A stretch of 64,000 nucleotides of DNA from Microbacterium suaedae (GCF_003254645.1 NZ_PNFD01000002.1:248001-312000); one strand, 5' to 3'. Shown: positions 35,059 to 43,889, counted from the stretch's first letter. A program made the numbers and translations. Notes: generated by a model from the letters alone, not told the origin.

Positions 35059-36194
35059 CAGATGTCCTTCACCGTGAGGCGGTATCCCCGCTTGACGACG
35101 GTCGTGATGAGATCGGGGAAGCCGAGCGCCTCGCGCAGACGCGCGACGGCCATCTCGACGGCATGGGTGCTCTGGCTCGACCGCGGCAGCGAATCCTGCA
35201 GATCGCGCCGCGGGATCACGGCGCCGCCCGCATCGAACAGTGCGCCGAGGACGGCCGTGCCGGTGGGGGAGAGCGGGAGGAAGACGCCCTCCAGCACGGC
35301 GCCGGCGCTGCGCATCTCCAGCCGCCCGCGCGGGGTGTCGAGCCCGGGAGCCTCGCCGCCGCCGAAGTGCGCCACGACGCCGCGCACGAGCGATCCGAGT
35401 CGGCCGCGCTCGGCGACGAGGGCGGGGATGCCGACGTCGTGCAGCGGCTGAACTGTGATGGGGCCGACGGCGGCCATCAGCAGTCGGTCGCGATCCGCGC
35501 GCTCGCGGATCTCGTGGAGGACGCCTGCGCGCTGCGCCTCGGCGAGCCATTCGCTCGCGCCCGGCGCGGAGGTGAACAGGACGGCGTCCACCTCGCCCGC
35601 CGCCGTCGCGAGCACGGACTGCCGCACGACGAGCGGATCCGCGGGCGGGCCCCAGCGGTACACCGTGAGGCTCACGACGTCGGCGCCGCGCTCACGGAAG
35701 AGCTCGTCGAGCCCGTCGGAGCCGGAACCGTGATGCTGCACCGCGATCCGCTTGTCTGCCACGCCCTCCGCGAGCAGGTACTCGCCGAGCTCGCGGGCCG
35801 TCTCGGACTCGGCGACCCAGTCGACGTCGAAGCCCGCCTGCTGAACCGCGCCGCGGGCCTTGGGTCCGCGCGCCACGATCTGCGCCCCGGAGAACGCGTG
35901 ACCGAGCTCGTCGGCGAGGCCGGCCTCGTGGGCCGCCTCCATCCATCCGCGGAATCCGACGCCCGTCGTGGCGACGACGACGTCGGGCGGGGAGGCGATG
36001 AGTTCGCGCGTGGCGTGGAGGAGAGCCTCGTCGTCGATGTGGGGGATGATCGTCAGCGCGGGGGCCTGACGTACCGCGGCGCCGTGACGTTCGAGCGCGG
36101 CCGTCAGCTCGCCGGCGCGCCGATCGACGGCGATGACGACCGTGCACCCGTCGAGCGCCGAGGACAATCGGGGGCGGGGCGCGGCGTCGGTCAT
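35058..36194 (-). CDS. Uroporphyrinogen-III synthase-like protein with C-terminal winged-helix DNA-binding domain
   Basis: 378 residues. Residues about 15-265 match the HemD two-lobe fold (VVIAVDRRAGELTAALERHG, DVVVATTGVGFRGWMEAA, DAVLFTSAPGASEWL). Residues about 290-378 are an OmpR-type winged helix (LSPTGTAVLGALFDAGG, RRDLQDSLP, MAVARLREALG, VVKRGYRLTV). This fusion is known in actinobacteria (Rv0260c type) beside nitrite reductase and CbiX genes. It may be a tetrapyrrole-sensing regulator rather than an enzyme. The true hemD would be elsewhere with hemBCL. Overlaps the next gene by four bases. Confidence 0.85.
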   Translation of the reverse strand: MTDAAPRPRLSSALDGCTVVIAVDRRAGELTAALERHGAAVRQAPALTIIPHIDDEALLHATRELIASPPDVVVATTGVGFRGWMEAAHEAGLADELGHAFSGAQIVARGPKARGAVQQAGFDVDWVAESETARELGEYLLAEGVADKRIAVQHHGSGSDGLDELFRERGADVVSLTVYRWGPPADPLVVRQSVLATAAGEVDAVLFTSAPGASEWLAEAQRAGVLHEIRERADRDRLLMAAVGPITVQPLHDVGIPALVAERGRLGSLVRGVVAHFGGGEAPGLDTPRGRLEMRSAGAVLEGVFLPLSPTGTAVLGALFDAGGAVIPRRDLQDSLPRSSQSTHAVEMAVARLREALGFPDLITTVVKRGYRLTVKDI

Positions 36195-37432
36195 CCGGCG
36201 GCTCCCTCGTGCGCGGCAGTCGCCGTGTGCGCGGGGAGAAGCAGATCGGGTCGAGCGACCTCGCCGATGACGATGACGGCCGGGTTGCGCACGCCCGCGT
36301 GCCGGGCGTCGGCGACGGCGTGTGCGAGGGTCGTGCGGGTCGTGCGCTGGTGCTCGGTGTGCCCGCTCTCGACGAATGCCACGGGGCGATCGGCCGGGAC
36401 GCCCGCCGCGAGGGCCTCGTGCGCGATCGCGCCGAATGCCTTCACACCCATGAGCAGGACGGTCGTGACCGTCGGATCCTCGAGGGAAGCGAGCGTCGCG
36501 TCCGAGACGCCCGACTGGCCGTTGATGATGTGCACGCTCGAGGCGACTCCGCGGTGCGTGACGGGGATCCCCGCCGCCTGCGGAACCGAGACGGAGCTCG
36601 AGACGCCGGGGACGACCTCGACGGGGATGCCAGCGTCGAGACAGGCCGAGACCTCCTCGCCGCCGCGCCCGTAGACGAACGGATCCCCGCCCTTGAGGCG
36701 CACGACGCGCTTGCCGGCGCGCGCGTGGTCGACGAGCATCGCGTTGATCTCGTCCTGGGGAACCGGATGGTGACCGGGGGCCTTGCCGACGTGCACGACC
36801 TCGACATCGGGATCGAGCTCGTCGAGCACTCCGGTGGCGCCGAGGCGATCTGCGACGACGACGTCGGCCTCGGCGAGGAGGCGCCGAGAGCGCAGCGTCA
36901 GGAGGTCGACGGGTCCCGGACCGCCGCCGACGAGGGCGACGGATCCCGCTGCCGATTCACGCACGCGGCGCAGGGGCGCGCGCCCCGACTCGAGCATCTC
37001 GCGGACCGAGGAGTTCACGCGCGCGGTGCGGCGCGGATCCACCCCCGAGTCGCTCGTGACGCCGACGAGCACGTCACCGGCGCGGGTCTGCGACGTCATC
37101 CGGGCGGATCCGTGCGCGCCGTCGGACGAGTTCACGCAGAACGTGCGCCGCGCCTCGCACCAGGCGACGACCTGGGCATCGACCTCGGGGTCGCCCGTGG
37201 CCGTGTGGACGAGCCACGCGCCGTCCACGTCGCCCTCGGACACGGGGCGAGCGTCCCACGGGACATCGTGGTCGGCGACGAGCTGCGCCACTTCGGGCGA
37301 CAGCTCGGGGGCGACGAGACGCACATCGGCGCGTTCGTCGAGGAAGCGGCGCAGGCGGCGCGCGGTCACGCTGCCGCCGCCGACGAGCACGACGAGGCGG
37401 CCGTCGAGGGATACTCCGAGCATCGCCGTCAT
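36191..37432 (-). CDS. cysG: Fused precorrin-2 dehydrogenase / uroporphyrin-III C-methyltransferase (CysG-like without chelatase certainty)
   Basis: 413 residues. N-terminal NAD domain VVLVGGGSVTARRLRRFL with VNSSDGAHGSARM (precorrin-2 dehydrogenase/Met8 type), then from residue about 155 the SUMT domain: VALVGGGPGPVDLLTLRSRRLL, VVADRL, RLKGGDPFVYGRGGEE, GIPVTHRG. Makes precorrin-2 and oxidises it to sirohydrochlorin; the nearby SirB-like protein can add iron. Start ATG 37432 lies one base from the nirD stop; a second Met at residue 4 is possible. Same domain order as E. coli CysG. Confidence 0.9.
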   Translation of the reverse strand: MTAMLGVSLDGRLVVLVGGGSVTARRLRRFLDERADVRLVAPELSPEVAQLVADHDVPWDARPVSEGDVDGAWLVHTATGDPEVDAQVVAWCEARRTFCVNSSDGAHGSARMTSQTRAGDVLVGVTSDSGVDPRRTARVNSSVREMLESGRAPLRRVRESAAGSVALVGGGPGPVDLLTLRSRRLLAEADVVVADRLGATGVLDELDPDVEVVHVGKAPGHHPVPQDEINAMLVDHARAGKRVVRLKGGDPFVYGRGGEEVSACLDAGIPVEVVPGVSSSVSVPQAAGIPVTHRGVASSVHIINGQSGVSDATLASLEDPTVTTVLLMGVKAFGAIAHEALAAGVPADRPVAFVESGHTEHQRTTRTTLAHAVADARHAGVRNPAVIVIGEVARPDLLLPAHTATAAHEGAAG

Positions 37433-37433
37433 G

Positions 37434-37823
37434 TCACGCCGCCTTCCACTTGATGAGCACCTGTCCGTCGTCCACCGCAACGGGGTGAACCGCGATGTGG
37501 CGCTCGTCCTTGCCCTGCGTCTCGACGACGGCACCCGTGCGCAGATCCCATGCCTGCTTGTGCAGGGGCGATGCGATCGTGGGCACCTCGGAGCCGTCGG
37601 TGAACGCCTTGGAGCCGACGATACCCCTCGAGAGCACGTGTGCCAGGCCGTACGGGTCATAGTTCGACACAGCGCGCACCGTGCCGTCGACCAGCCGGAA
37701 CAGCGCGATCTGAGTGTCGCCGATGAGGGCGGCGCGCCCCCGTTCGACCGTCAGATCGTCGAGCGCGCACACGCGCACCCACGTGGTCTGCGCGGTCGCC
37801 GCCGCGTCGCCGATCGTCGTCAT
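37434..37823 (-). CDS. nirD: Nitrite reductase [NAD(P)H] small subunit NirD
   Basis: 129 residues, Rieske-like beta fold: WVRVCALDDLTVERGRAALI, IALFRLVDG, VSNYDPYG and PLHKQAWDL. The Cys-His pairs of a true Rieske cluster are absent, as in NirD proteins. Partner of NirB. ATG 37823 overlaps the nirB stop by four bases. Confidence 0.92.
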   Translation of the reverse strand: MTTIGDAAATAQTTWVRVCALDDLTVERGRAALIGDTQIALFRLVDGTVRAVSNYDPYGLAHVLSRGIVGSKAFTDGSEVPTIASPLHKQAWDLRTGAVVETQGKDERHIAVHPVAVDDGQVLIKWKAA

Positions 37824-40399
37824 CGCCGCACCTCCAGCGTCGTACCCGCGATCATCACGGATCCGGATTCCTTCTCCTCGTCTGAGGCGGGCCGCACCTG
37901 ACCGCGCTCGAGCACATACGCGAGCGACGGATCCGGAGTATCGGGTGCGTTCACGAAGGAGTGGAAGCGCGAGAGCTTATCGGGATCCTTCAGCGTCGCC
38001 GCCCATTCGTCCTCGTACGTGCCGACGTGCTTGTCCATTGAACGGTCGAGGTCGTCTGCGATGCCGAGCGAGTCGTCGAAGATGACCTCGCGCAGCCCGT
38101 CGAGGCCGCCCTCGAGCTCTTCGACCCACGGCGCCGTGCGCTGCAGGCGATCGGCCGTGCGGATGTAGTACATGAAGAAGCGGTCGATCGCGCGGATCAG
38201 CCCGTCGTCGTCGAGTCCCTCGGCGAGCAGCTGCGCGTGGCGCGGGGTGAATCCGCCGTTGCCGCCGACGTACATGTTCCAGCCGTTCTCGGTTGCGATG
38301 ACGCCGACGTCCTTGCCGCGCGCCTCGGCGCACTCGCGCGCGCAGCCCGAGACGCCGAGCTTGAGCTTGTGAGGCGAGCGCAGACCGCGGTAGCGCAGCT
38401 CGAGGCGCACCGCCATGCCGACGGAGTCGAGCACGCCGTAGCGACACCACGTCGAACCCACGCACGACTTCACGGTGCGCAGCGACTTGCCGTACGCCTG
38501 CCCCGACTCGAAGCCCGCGTCGACGAGGCGCTTCCAGACGAGGGGGAGCTGTTCGAGGCGCGCGCCGAACATGTCGATGCGCTGGCCGCCCGTCAGCTTC
38601 GTGTAGAGACCGAACTCCTTCGCGACCTCGCCGATGACGATGAGTCCCTCGGGCGTCACCTCGCCGCCGGGCATGCGCGGAACGACCGAGTACGAGCCAT
38701 CCTTCTGCATGTTCGCCATGACGTGGTCGTTCGTGTCCTGCAGCGTCGCCGTCTCGCCCTCGAGGACGTGCTCGCCGACGAGACCCGAGAGGATGCTCGC
38801 GATCGTCGGCTTGCAGACATCGCAGCCGCGACCGCGGCCGAAGCGGTCGATGATCGCGCTGAACGTCGTGAGCCCCGACACCGAGATCGCGTCGAAGAGC
38901 TGTCGGCGAGACATGTCGAAGTGCTCGCACAGCGCGTCGCTGACGGCCTTGCCGAGAGATGCGAGCTCCTTGCCGACGATCTTCTTGACGGTCACGAAGC
39001 AGGATCCGCACGTGGCGCCGGCCTTCGTGCACGCTTTGACCTCGCCCGCGTCAGCGCAGCCGTCTTCGTGCACGGCGCCGCGGATCCGCCCCGCCGTCAC
39101 CGACGAGCACGAGCACACGATCGCCTCGTCGGGAAGATCGCCCGTAGGGGCCTCGACGCCGCCTTCGGGCATGAGGTATGCCGCGGGATCGGCGCCGAGG
39201 GGGCTGCCGACGAGCGGGCGGAGGGATCCGTAGGCTGACGCGTCGCCGACGAGGATGCCGCCGAGGAGGGTCGAAGCGTCGTCGCTCATCACGAGCTTCT
39301 TGTACACGCCGCCCACGGGGTCGGTGTAGACGACGTCGAGCGCGCCCGGCGAAGTGGCCATCGCGTCACCGAAGCTCGCGACGTCGACACCCGACAGCTT
39401 CAGCTTCGTCGACTCGTCGTAGCCGGGGAACGTGGCCTCGCCGCCGAGGAGTCGGTCGGCCGCGACCTCGGCCATCGTGTAGCCCGGAGCGACGAGACCA
39501 ACGCAGCGGCCGTCGAAATTCGCGACCTCGCCGATCGCGAAGATCGCGTCGTCGGAGGTGCGGCAGGCGTCGTCGATGAGGACGCCGCCGCGCGGCTCGC
39601 ATTCGAGCATCGCCTCGCGCGCCAGGCGGTCGTTGGGGCGCACGCCGACGGTGAAGACGACGACGTCCGCTTCCTCCCACGATCCGTCGCGGAACTCGAG
39701 ACCCGCGACCTGGCCCGTGCGATCGGCGTCGAGTCGCGTCGTGCGCGATTCGGTGCGCACGTCGATGCCGCGCTGCGAGATGAGGCGGCCAAGCACCTCG
39801 CCGCCCGCGCGGTCGATCTGCGCCGACATGAGGTGCGTGCCCGAGTGCACGACCGTGCAGTCGACGTCGAGCCCCTGCAGGGCGCCCGCCGCCTCGAGAC
39901 CCAGCAGGCCGCCGCCGACGACCTTGCCGACGAGCGGCCGGCCGAGCTGCGCGCGACGTGCCTCGACGAAGTCCGTGAGCGAGACGAGATCGTCGATCGT
40001 GCGGTAGACGAAGCATCCGGGCAGATCGGCGCCGTCGACGGCGGGGCGCGCCGCGTAGGAGCCGGTCGCGAGCACGAGGGTGTCGTAGGCGAACTCGGAT
40101 CGCGCGGCCGTGTGAACGGTCTTCGCCTTCCGATCGACGCGCACGACAGGGTCGCCCGTCACGAGCGCGACCCGCGGATCCTCGAGGTGGTGCCGCTCGA
40201 GCGTCAGCTCATCGGCCGTCGTGCCCGAGAAGAACGATGTGAGGCCGACGCGGTCGTAGGGGAGACGGCTCTCCTCTCCGATCAGTGTGATCTGCCACGG
40301 AGCGTCGCTCCGGGTGAGGAGGCTCTCGATGAATCGGTGGGCGACCATACCGGCGCCGACGACGACGATATGACCGGCGGTCTTGTTCGATGTGCTCAT
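37820..40399 (-). CDS. nirB: Nitrite reductase [NAD(P)H] large subunit NirB
   Basis: 859 residues. Reduces nitrite to ammonium with six electrons in the cytoplasm. FAD loop IVVVGAGMVAHRFIESLL, NAD loop GKVVGGGLLGLEAAGALQ, BFD [2Fe-2S] CSCSSVTAGRIRGAV with CTKAGATCGSC, a second cysteine pair region (GRGCDVCKPT), then the siroheme/4Fe-4S domain with SCVGSTWC and GCARECAEA. ATG 40399 chosen: AGGAG lies seven bases before it; the in-frame GTG at 40414 would swallow that site. First gene of nirB-nirD-cysG-hemD/HTH-sirB, all with tiny overlaps or gaps, so nitrite reductase is made with its siroheme. Confidence 0.95.
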   Translation of the reverse strand: MSTSNKTAGHIVVVGAGMVAHRFIESLLTRSDAPWQITLIGEESRLPYDRVGLTSFFSGTTADELTLERHHLEDPRVALVTGDPVVRVDRKAKTVHTAARSEFAYDTLVLATGSYAARPAVDGADLPGCFVYRTIDDLVSLTDFVEARRAQLGRPLVGKVVGGGLLGLEAAGALQGLDVDCTVVHSGTHLMSAQIDRAGGEVLGRLISQRGIDVRTESRTTRLDADRTGQVAGLEFRDGSWEEADVVVFTVGVRPNDRLAREAMLECEPRGGVLIDDACRTSDDAIFAIGEVANFDGRCVGLVAPGYTMAEVAADRLLGGEATFPGYDESTKLKLSGVDVASFGDAMATSPGALDVVYTDPVGGVYKKLVMSDDASTLLGGILVGDASAYGSLRPLVGSPLGADPAAYLMPEGGVEAPTGDLPDEAIVCSCSSVTAGRIRGAVHEDGCADAGEVKACTKAGATCGSCFVTVKKIVGKELASLGKAVSDALCEHFDMSRRQLFDAISVSGLTTFSAIIDRFGRGRGCDVCKPTIASILSGLVGEHVLEGETATLQDTNDHVMANMQKDGSYSVVPRMPGGEVTPEGLIVIGEVAKEFGLYTKLTGGQRIDMFGARLEQLPLVWKRLVDAGFESGQAYGKSLRTVKSCVGSTWCRYGVLDSVGMAVRLELRYRGLRSPHKLKLGVSGCARECAEARGKDVGVIATENGWNMYVGGNGGFTPRHAQLLAEGLDDDGLIRAIDRFFMYYIRTADRLQRTAPWVEELEGGLDGLREVIFDDSLGIADDLDRSMDKHVGTYEDEWAATLKDPDKLSRFHSFVNAPDTPDPSLAYVLERGQVRPASDEEKESGSVMIAGTTLEVRR

Positions 40400-40437
40400 T
40401 CGCAGCTCCTGCACGGGGTGTCACGACAGTGATCCCC

Positions 40438-40459
40438 ACGCTAAGAACGCGGTGTTTCG
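40438..40459 (-). promoter_or_regulatory. nirB promoter: CGAAACACCG-N6-TAGCGT
   Basis: On the - strand CGAAACACCG (40459-40450), six bases, TAGCGT (40443-40438). Identical elements and spacing precede narK. Confidence 0.65.
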
Positions 40460-40465
40460 CGGCGC

Positions 40466-40492
40466 ATCGCGATCGGGTTTCCCGAGAGCGAC
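40466..40492 (-). promoter_or_regulatory. GlnR-like repeats upstream of nirB
   Basis: On the - strand GTCGC-N6-GAAAC-N6-GCGAT, with the next GAAAC seven bases on. The first two units sit at exactly the same distance from the promoter core as GTGAC-N6-GACAC does before narK. Confidence 0.45.
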
Positions 40493-40533
40493 GAAACCCT
40501 CACAAGGCGCTGAGGGCCTTGTGAGGGTTTCGT
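40491..40533. terminator. 18-bp perfect stem-loop between map and nirB
   Basis: ACGAAACCCTCACAAGGC (40491-40508) and its exact complement (40516-40533) with a 7-base loop GCTGAGG. Placed 25 bases after the map stop on the - strand, so it should end map transcription before the nirB promoter. No T-run follows, and its edge touches the GlnR-like repeats. Confidence 0.75.
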
Positions 40534-40557
40534 GACGTGCGGGAAGCCTCCGCTCCT

Positions 40558-41340
40558 CTACTGCGAGAGGAAGCTCCGATCGGTGAGGACGACGGGTCCG
40601 TCCGCCGTGATCGCGATGGTGTGCTCGCTGTGCGCCCCGCGCGATCCATCCGCGCTGCGGAGGGTCCAGCCGTCGCGATCGTCGGTGACGAGCTTGTCGG
40701 TCGTGTGCAGGAACCACGGCTCGATCGCGACGACGAGGCCCGGCTTCAGAGGGAAGCCGCGTCCCGCCCGCCCATTGTTCGGGATGTGCGGGTCGCCGTG
40801 CATCGTGCGGCCGACACCGTGGCCGCCGAAGTCGGTGTTGATCGACAGGCCCTCGCCGTGGGCCACCGCGGCGATCGCCGCGGAGATGTCGCCCACCTTG
40901 CCGCCCGGCTGCGCCGCGGCGATGCCGGCGTCGAGCGCTCGCTCGGTCGTCTCGATCAGCTTCAGATCCTCGTCGCGCGGCGTTCCGACGACGAAAGAGA
41001 CGGCCGAATCGGCGACCCAGCCGTCGATCGATACGGCGAAGTCGAGCGTGACGAGATCGCCGTCCTTCACGGCGTAGTCGTACGGGCGCCCGTGCAGGAC
41101 GGCGTCGTTGACCGACGTGCAGATCACGTAGCCGAAAGGCCCGGATCCGAACGACGGTGCGTAGTCGAGGTAGCAGCTCTCGGCGCCCGCGCGGCGGATC
41201 AGCTCATGAGCGCGGCGGTCGATCTGGAGGAGGTTGGTGCCGACGCGAGTCTCGTCGCGGAGGGTCGCGAGCGTCTCGGCGACGAACCGGCCCGCCGGTC
41301 GCATCTCGTCGATCTCGGCCGGTGTGCGCAGTTCGATCAT
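40558..41340 (-). CDS. map: Type I methionine aminopeptidase
   Basis: 260 residues. Removes N-terminal Met from new proteins. Metal ligands in VTLDFAVSIDGWVADSA (two Asp), HGVGRTMHGDPHIPN (His), VVAIEPWF (Glu) and SEHTIAI (Glu). ATG at 41340 begins IELRTPAEIDEM; a longer reading is Arg-rich with no homology. GAAAGGACTCCC ribosome region precedes it. Divergent from rplS. Confidence 0.94.
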   Translation of the reverse strand: MIELRTPAEIDEMRPAGRFVAETLATLRDETRVGTNLLQIDRRAHELIRRAGAESCYLDYAPSFGSGPFGYVICTSVNDAVLHGRPYDYAVKDGDLVTLDFAVSIDGWVADSAVSFVVGTPRDEDLKLIETTERALDAGIAAAQPGGKVGDISAAIAAVAHGEGLSINTDFGGHGVGRTMHGDPHIPNNGRAGRGFPLKPGLVVAIEPWFLHTTDKLVTDDRDGWTLRSADGSRGAHSEHTIAITADGPVVLTDRSFLSQ

Positions 41341-41592
41341 GGGAGTCCTTTCGCGTGTTCTGCCATTGTTCCGCATGGATCCGCGTAGCACCTGAAGGGG
41401 ATGTTCCCGCATGCGCAGTCGATGTGGCAGAATAGGCGTTTGTGCCGTGATCGGCGCGCCCGTTGGTGCGCCTGGTTTCGACTCTGCCACAGGGGAGTCG
41501 AGGATCCGCTTCTTCAGGGGGTCTCATGCGCACCGCTCTCTCAACACCCCTCATCGCGGGCGACCTGTGGCGGCCGCAGGAAGCGATTCATC
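41341..41592 (+). promoter_or_regulatory. map-rplS divergent spacer with structured rplS leader
   Basis: 252 bases. GGCAGAAT near 41426-41433 is a likely rplS -10 region. Downstream, TCGACTC (41478-41484) and GAGTCGA (41495-41501) form a hairpin around TGCCACAGGG. The rplS ribosome site AGGAAGCG lies at 41579-41586. The leader is long enough (about 150 bases) for autoregulation. Confidence 0.45.
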
Positions 41593-41943
41593 ATGAACAT
41601 CATCGATGCCGTCGACGCCGCGTCGCTGCGCAGCGACATCCCGAAGTTCGGCCCCGGCGACACCGTCAAGGTGCACGTCAACATCGTCGAGGGCAACCGC
41701 TCGCGCGTCCAGGTCTTCCAGGGCGTCGTGCTCGGCCGCCAGGGCGATGGCGTGCGCGAGACCTTCACGGTCCGCAAGGTCAGCTTCCAGGTCGGCGTCG
41801 AGCGCGTGTTCCCCGTGCACTCGCCGATCATCGACAAGATCGAGGTCGTCTCGCGCGGTGACGTGCGCCGCGCCAAGATCTACTACCTGCGCGGTCTGAC
41901 CGGCAAGAAGGCGAAGATCCGCGAGAAGCGCGAGAACGCCTGA
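41593..41943 (+). CDS. rplS: 50S ribosomal protein L19
   Basis: 116 residues, full family length. [59 protein letters not shown] and the C-terminal [22 protein letters not shown] at 41593 with AGGAAG upstream. Normally next to trmD, here without it. Followed by a strong terminator. Confidence 0.97.
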   Translation: MNIIDAVDAASLRSDIPKFGPGDTVKVHVNIVEGNRSRVQVFQGVVLGRQGDGVRETFTVRKVSFQVGVERVFPVHSPIIDKIEVVSRGDVRRAKIYYLRGLTGKKAKIREKRENA

Positions 41944-41963
41944 TCGTCGATTCGAATCGGCTG

Positions 41964-41995
41964 AACGCCCCGCGACGTCATCGTCGCGGGGCGTT
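41964..41995 (+). terminator. Intrinsic terminator after rplS
   Basis: AACGCCCCGCGACG and CGTCGCGGGGCGTT form a 14-bp perfect stem with loop TCAT, 20 bases after the stop codon. Confidence 0.85.
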
Positions 41996-42018
41996 TCGCA
42001 TATGGGATCCTGTGAGAG

Positions 42019-42753
42019 ATGACAACCGAATCTGAGCCTTCCGCGACGGGCGGCCCCTCGCGAGGGCGCGGCATCCTCGCCTTCCTGCGCGACATCGTCG
42101 TGATCGTCGTCGTCGCGGTCGTCGTGTCGGTGCTGATCAAGGCGTTCGTGGTGCGCTCCTTCTACATCCCGTCTGCCTCGATGGAGGACACGCTCATGAC
42201 GGGCGACCGGATTCTCGTCGACGAGCTGACCGTGAACTGGTCGGGATACTCGCGCGGCGATGTCGTCGTATTCGCCGACCCGGGCGGATGGCTGGACGGG
42301 GCGGATGTCGAGGGCCCTGGCGGCATCGCGGGCGCGATCGACTGGGTTCTGACGGGCGTCGGCATCTCGGCATCGGATTCGGAGGAGCACCTTGTCAAAA
42401 GGATCATCGGGCTGCCGGGCGATCACATCGAGTGCTGCAATGAGCTCGGTCAGATCCAGATCAACGGCGCCGGTGTCGACGAGCTCGACTACCTGAGACT
42501 TCCCGACGGATCGACGCTGGCGTCGACCGACGAATTCGACGTGACGGTTCCCGAAGGTTCCATCTGGGTCATGGGTGACAACCGCAATCGCTCGCAGGAC
42601 TCGCGATACCACGATCAGCAGCCGGGAGGCGGCTTCGTGCCGATGGAGAAGATCGTCGGGCGCGTGGTGCTGCGTACCTGGCCGCTGTCGCACTTCGGTG
42701 TGCTCGAGGGGCAGAACGACGCGTTCACGGGCGTACCGGACGCTGCAGGATGA
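42019..42753 (+). CDS. lepB: Signal peptidase I
   Basis: 244 residues, one N-terminal membrane helix (residues 24-46). Catalytic Ser54 in SASMEDTL and Lys127 in HLVKRIIGLPGD; box E VMGDNRNRSQDSRYH near 195. Cuts Sec and Tat signal peptides outside the membrane. The insertion between residues 90 and 120 is typical of actinobacterial enzymes. Overlaps rnhB by four bases. Confidence 0.94.
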   Translation: MTTESEPSATGGPSRGRGILAFLRDIVVIVVVAVVVSVLIKAFVVRSFYIPSASMEDTLMTGDRILVDELTVNWSGYSRGDVVVFADPGGWLDGADVEGPGGIAGAIDWVLTGVGISASDSEEHLVKRIIGLPGDHIECCNELGQIQINGAGVDELDYLRLPDGSTLASTDEFDVTVPEGSIWVMGDNRNRSQDSRYHDQQPGGGFVPMEKIVGRVVLRTWPLSHFGVLEGQNDAFTGVPDAAG

Positions 42754-43418
42754 GCCCCGTCGCTCCGACTCTCGACCTCGAGCGTGGCCTCCTCGAGACC
42801 GCACCGCTCGTCTTCGGGCTCGACGAGGTCGGCCGGGGTGCGCTCGCCGGGCCGGTCACGGTCGGCGCATCCGTCATCGACCGCGCGGTCGCAGACGAAC
42901 CGATCCCGGAGGGGCTGCGCGACTCGAAGCTCGTGAGTGAGAAGAGGCGTCCCGCCGTGGCGGAGCGGACCGCGGAATGGGTGCTGCGCACGACTCTTGG
43001 GTGGGCCACGCCGGGCGAGGTCGACGAAGTCGGGATCGTCGGGGCGCTCGGCCTTGCCGCGACACGCGCCCTCGCCGGGATGCGCGAGGCGGGCATCGAT
43101 CCCACCGACGGGATCGTGCTTCTCGACGGCAGCCATGACTATCTGTCGGCGACCGCGCGTCCGCGGCTCGGCCGCCTGGACGTGCGCACGGTCGTGAAAG
43201 GCGACCGCGATCGCGCGTCGATCTCGGCGGCGTCGATCGCGGCGAAGGTCGCGCGTGACGTCGTCATGGTCGACCTCCACGCGCAGCATGAGGAGTACGC
43301 GTGGGAGCGCAACAAGGGGTATGCGAGCGCCGCCCACCGCGCGGCGATCGACGCGCACGGCCTCACCGACCACCATCGCCGGTCGTGGGCGATCGGGCCG
43401 GGACCGGCGCTGTTCTGA
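42750..43418 (+). CDS. rnhB: Ribonuclease HII
   Basis: 222 residues. Removes ribonucleotides from DNA. Metal-binding motif GLDEVGRGALAGP with Asp-Glu near residue 28, DGSHDYL (Asp), and DVVMVDLHAQ near 170. C-terminal HRRSWAIGP is typical. ATG in an ATGA overlap with lepB. No truncation. Confidence 0.94.
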   Translation: MSPVAPTLDLERGLLETAPLVFGLDEVGRGALAGPVTVGASVIDRAVADEPIPEGLRDSKLVSEKRRPAVAERTAEWVLRTTLGWATPGEVDEVGIVGALGLAATRALAGMREAGIDPTDGIVLLDGSHDYLSATARPRLGRLDVRTVVKGDRDRASISAASIAAKVARDVVMVDLHAQHEEYAWERNKGYASAAHRAAIDAHGLTDHHRRSWAIGPGPALF

Positions 43419-43445
43419 CGTGGAGCCGCCGACTCGTAGGATGGG

Positions 43446-43778
43446 ATGACCATGGATGACGACGCCTTCGAAGAATTCGACCGCGAGCTCGAGCTGGCCC
43501 TGTACCGCGAGTACCGCGATGTCGTCGGACAGTTCCAGTACGTCATCGAGACCGAGCGGCGCTTCTACCTCGCGAACGATGTGAACATCGTCCGGCACGA
43601 CACCGAGCACGACTTCTACTTCGAGCTCACGATGCGCGATGTGTGGGTGTGGGACATCTACCGCGCGGATCGCTTCGTCACGAGTGTGCGCGTGCTCACC
43701 TTCAAGGACGTCAACATCGAGGAGCTTTCTCCGCGCGACTTCGAGTTGCCGGAAGACCTTTCCATCGGCAAGCCGTAG
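43446..43778 (+). CDS. DUF2469 family protein
   Basis: 110 residues (108 if the second ATG at 43452 is used). Actinobacterial family of unknown function, always near rnhB and yraN: EEFDRELELALYREYRDVV, QFQYVIETERRFYLAND, FYFELTMRDVWVWDIYR. TAGGAT at 43437-43442 is a -10 element; the predicted transcription start falls between the two ATGs, favouring 43452 as a near-leaderless start. Confidence 0.93.
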   Translation: MTMDDDAFEEFDRELELALYREYRDVVGQFQYVIETERRFYLANDVNIVRHDTEHDFYFELTMRDVWVWDIYRADRFVTSVRVLTFKDVNIEELSPRDFELPEDLSIGKP

Positions 43779-43889
43779 CGCCGGCGCAGCGTGCTCACAG
43801 CCGGCTGATTTCTCGCGCTGTCCACATCGCCCGCGAAATCACGCGGAGGCGCCGATCCGCCATCGGGGCGATCGCGGCACGGTGGGGGA

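Noticed and set aside
43800-43870. Inverted repeat TGATTT-CGCG / CGCGAAATCA after DUF2469
   Set aside because: Needs a bulge and has a long loop; possible but unsupported.
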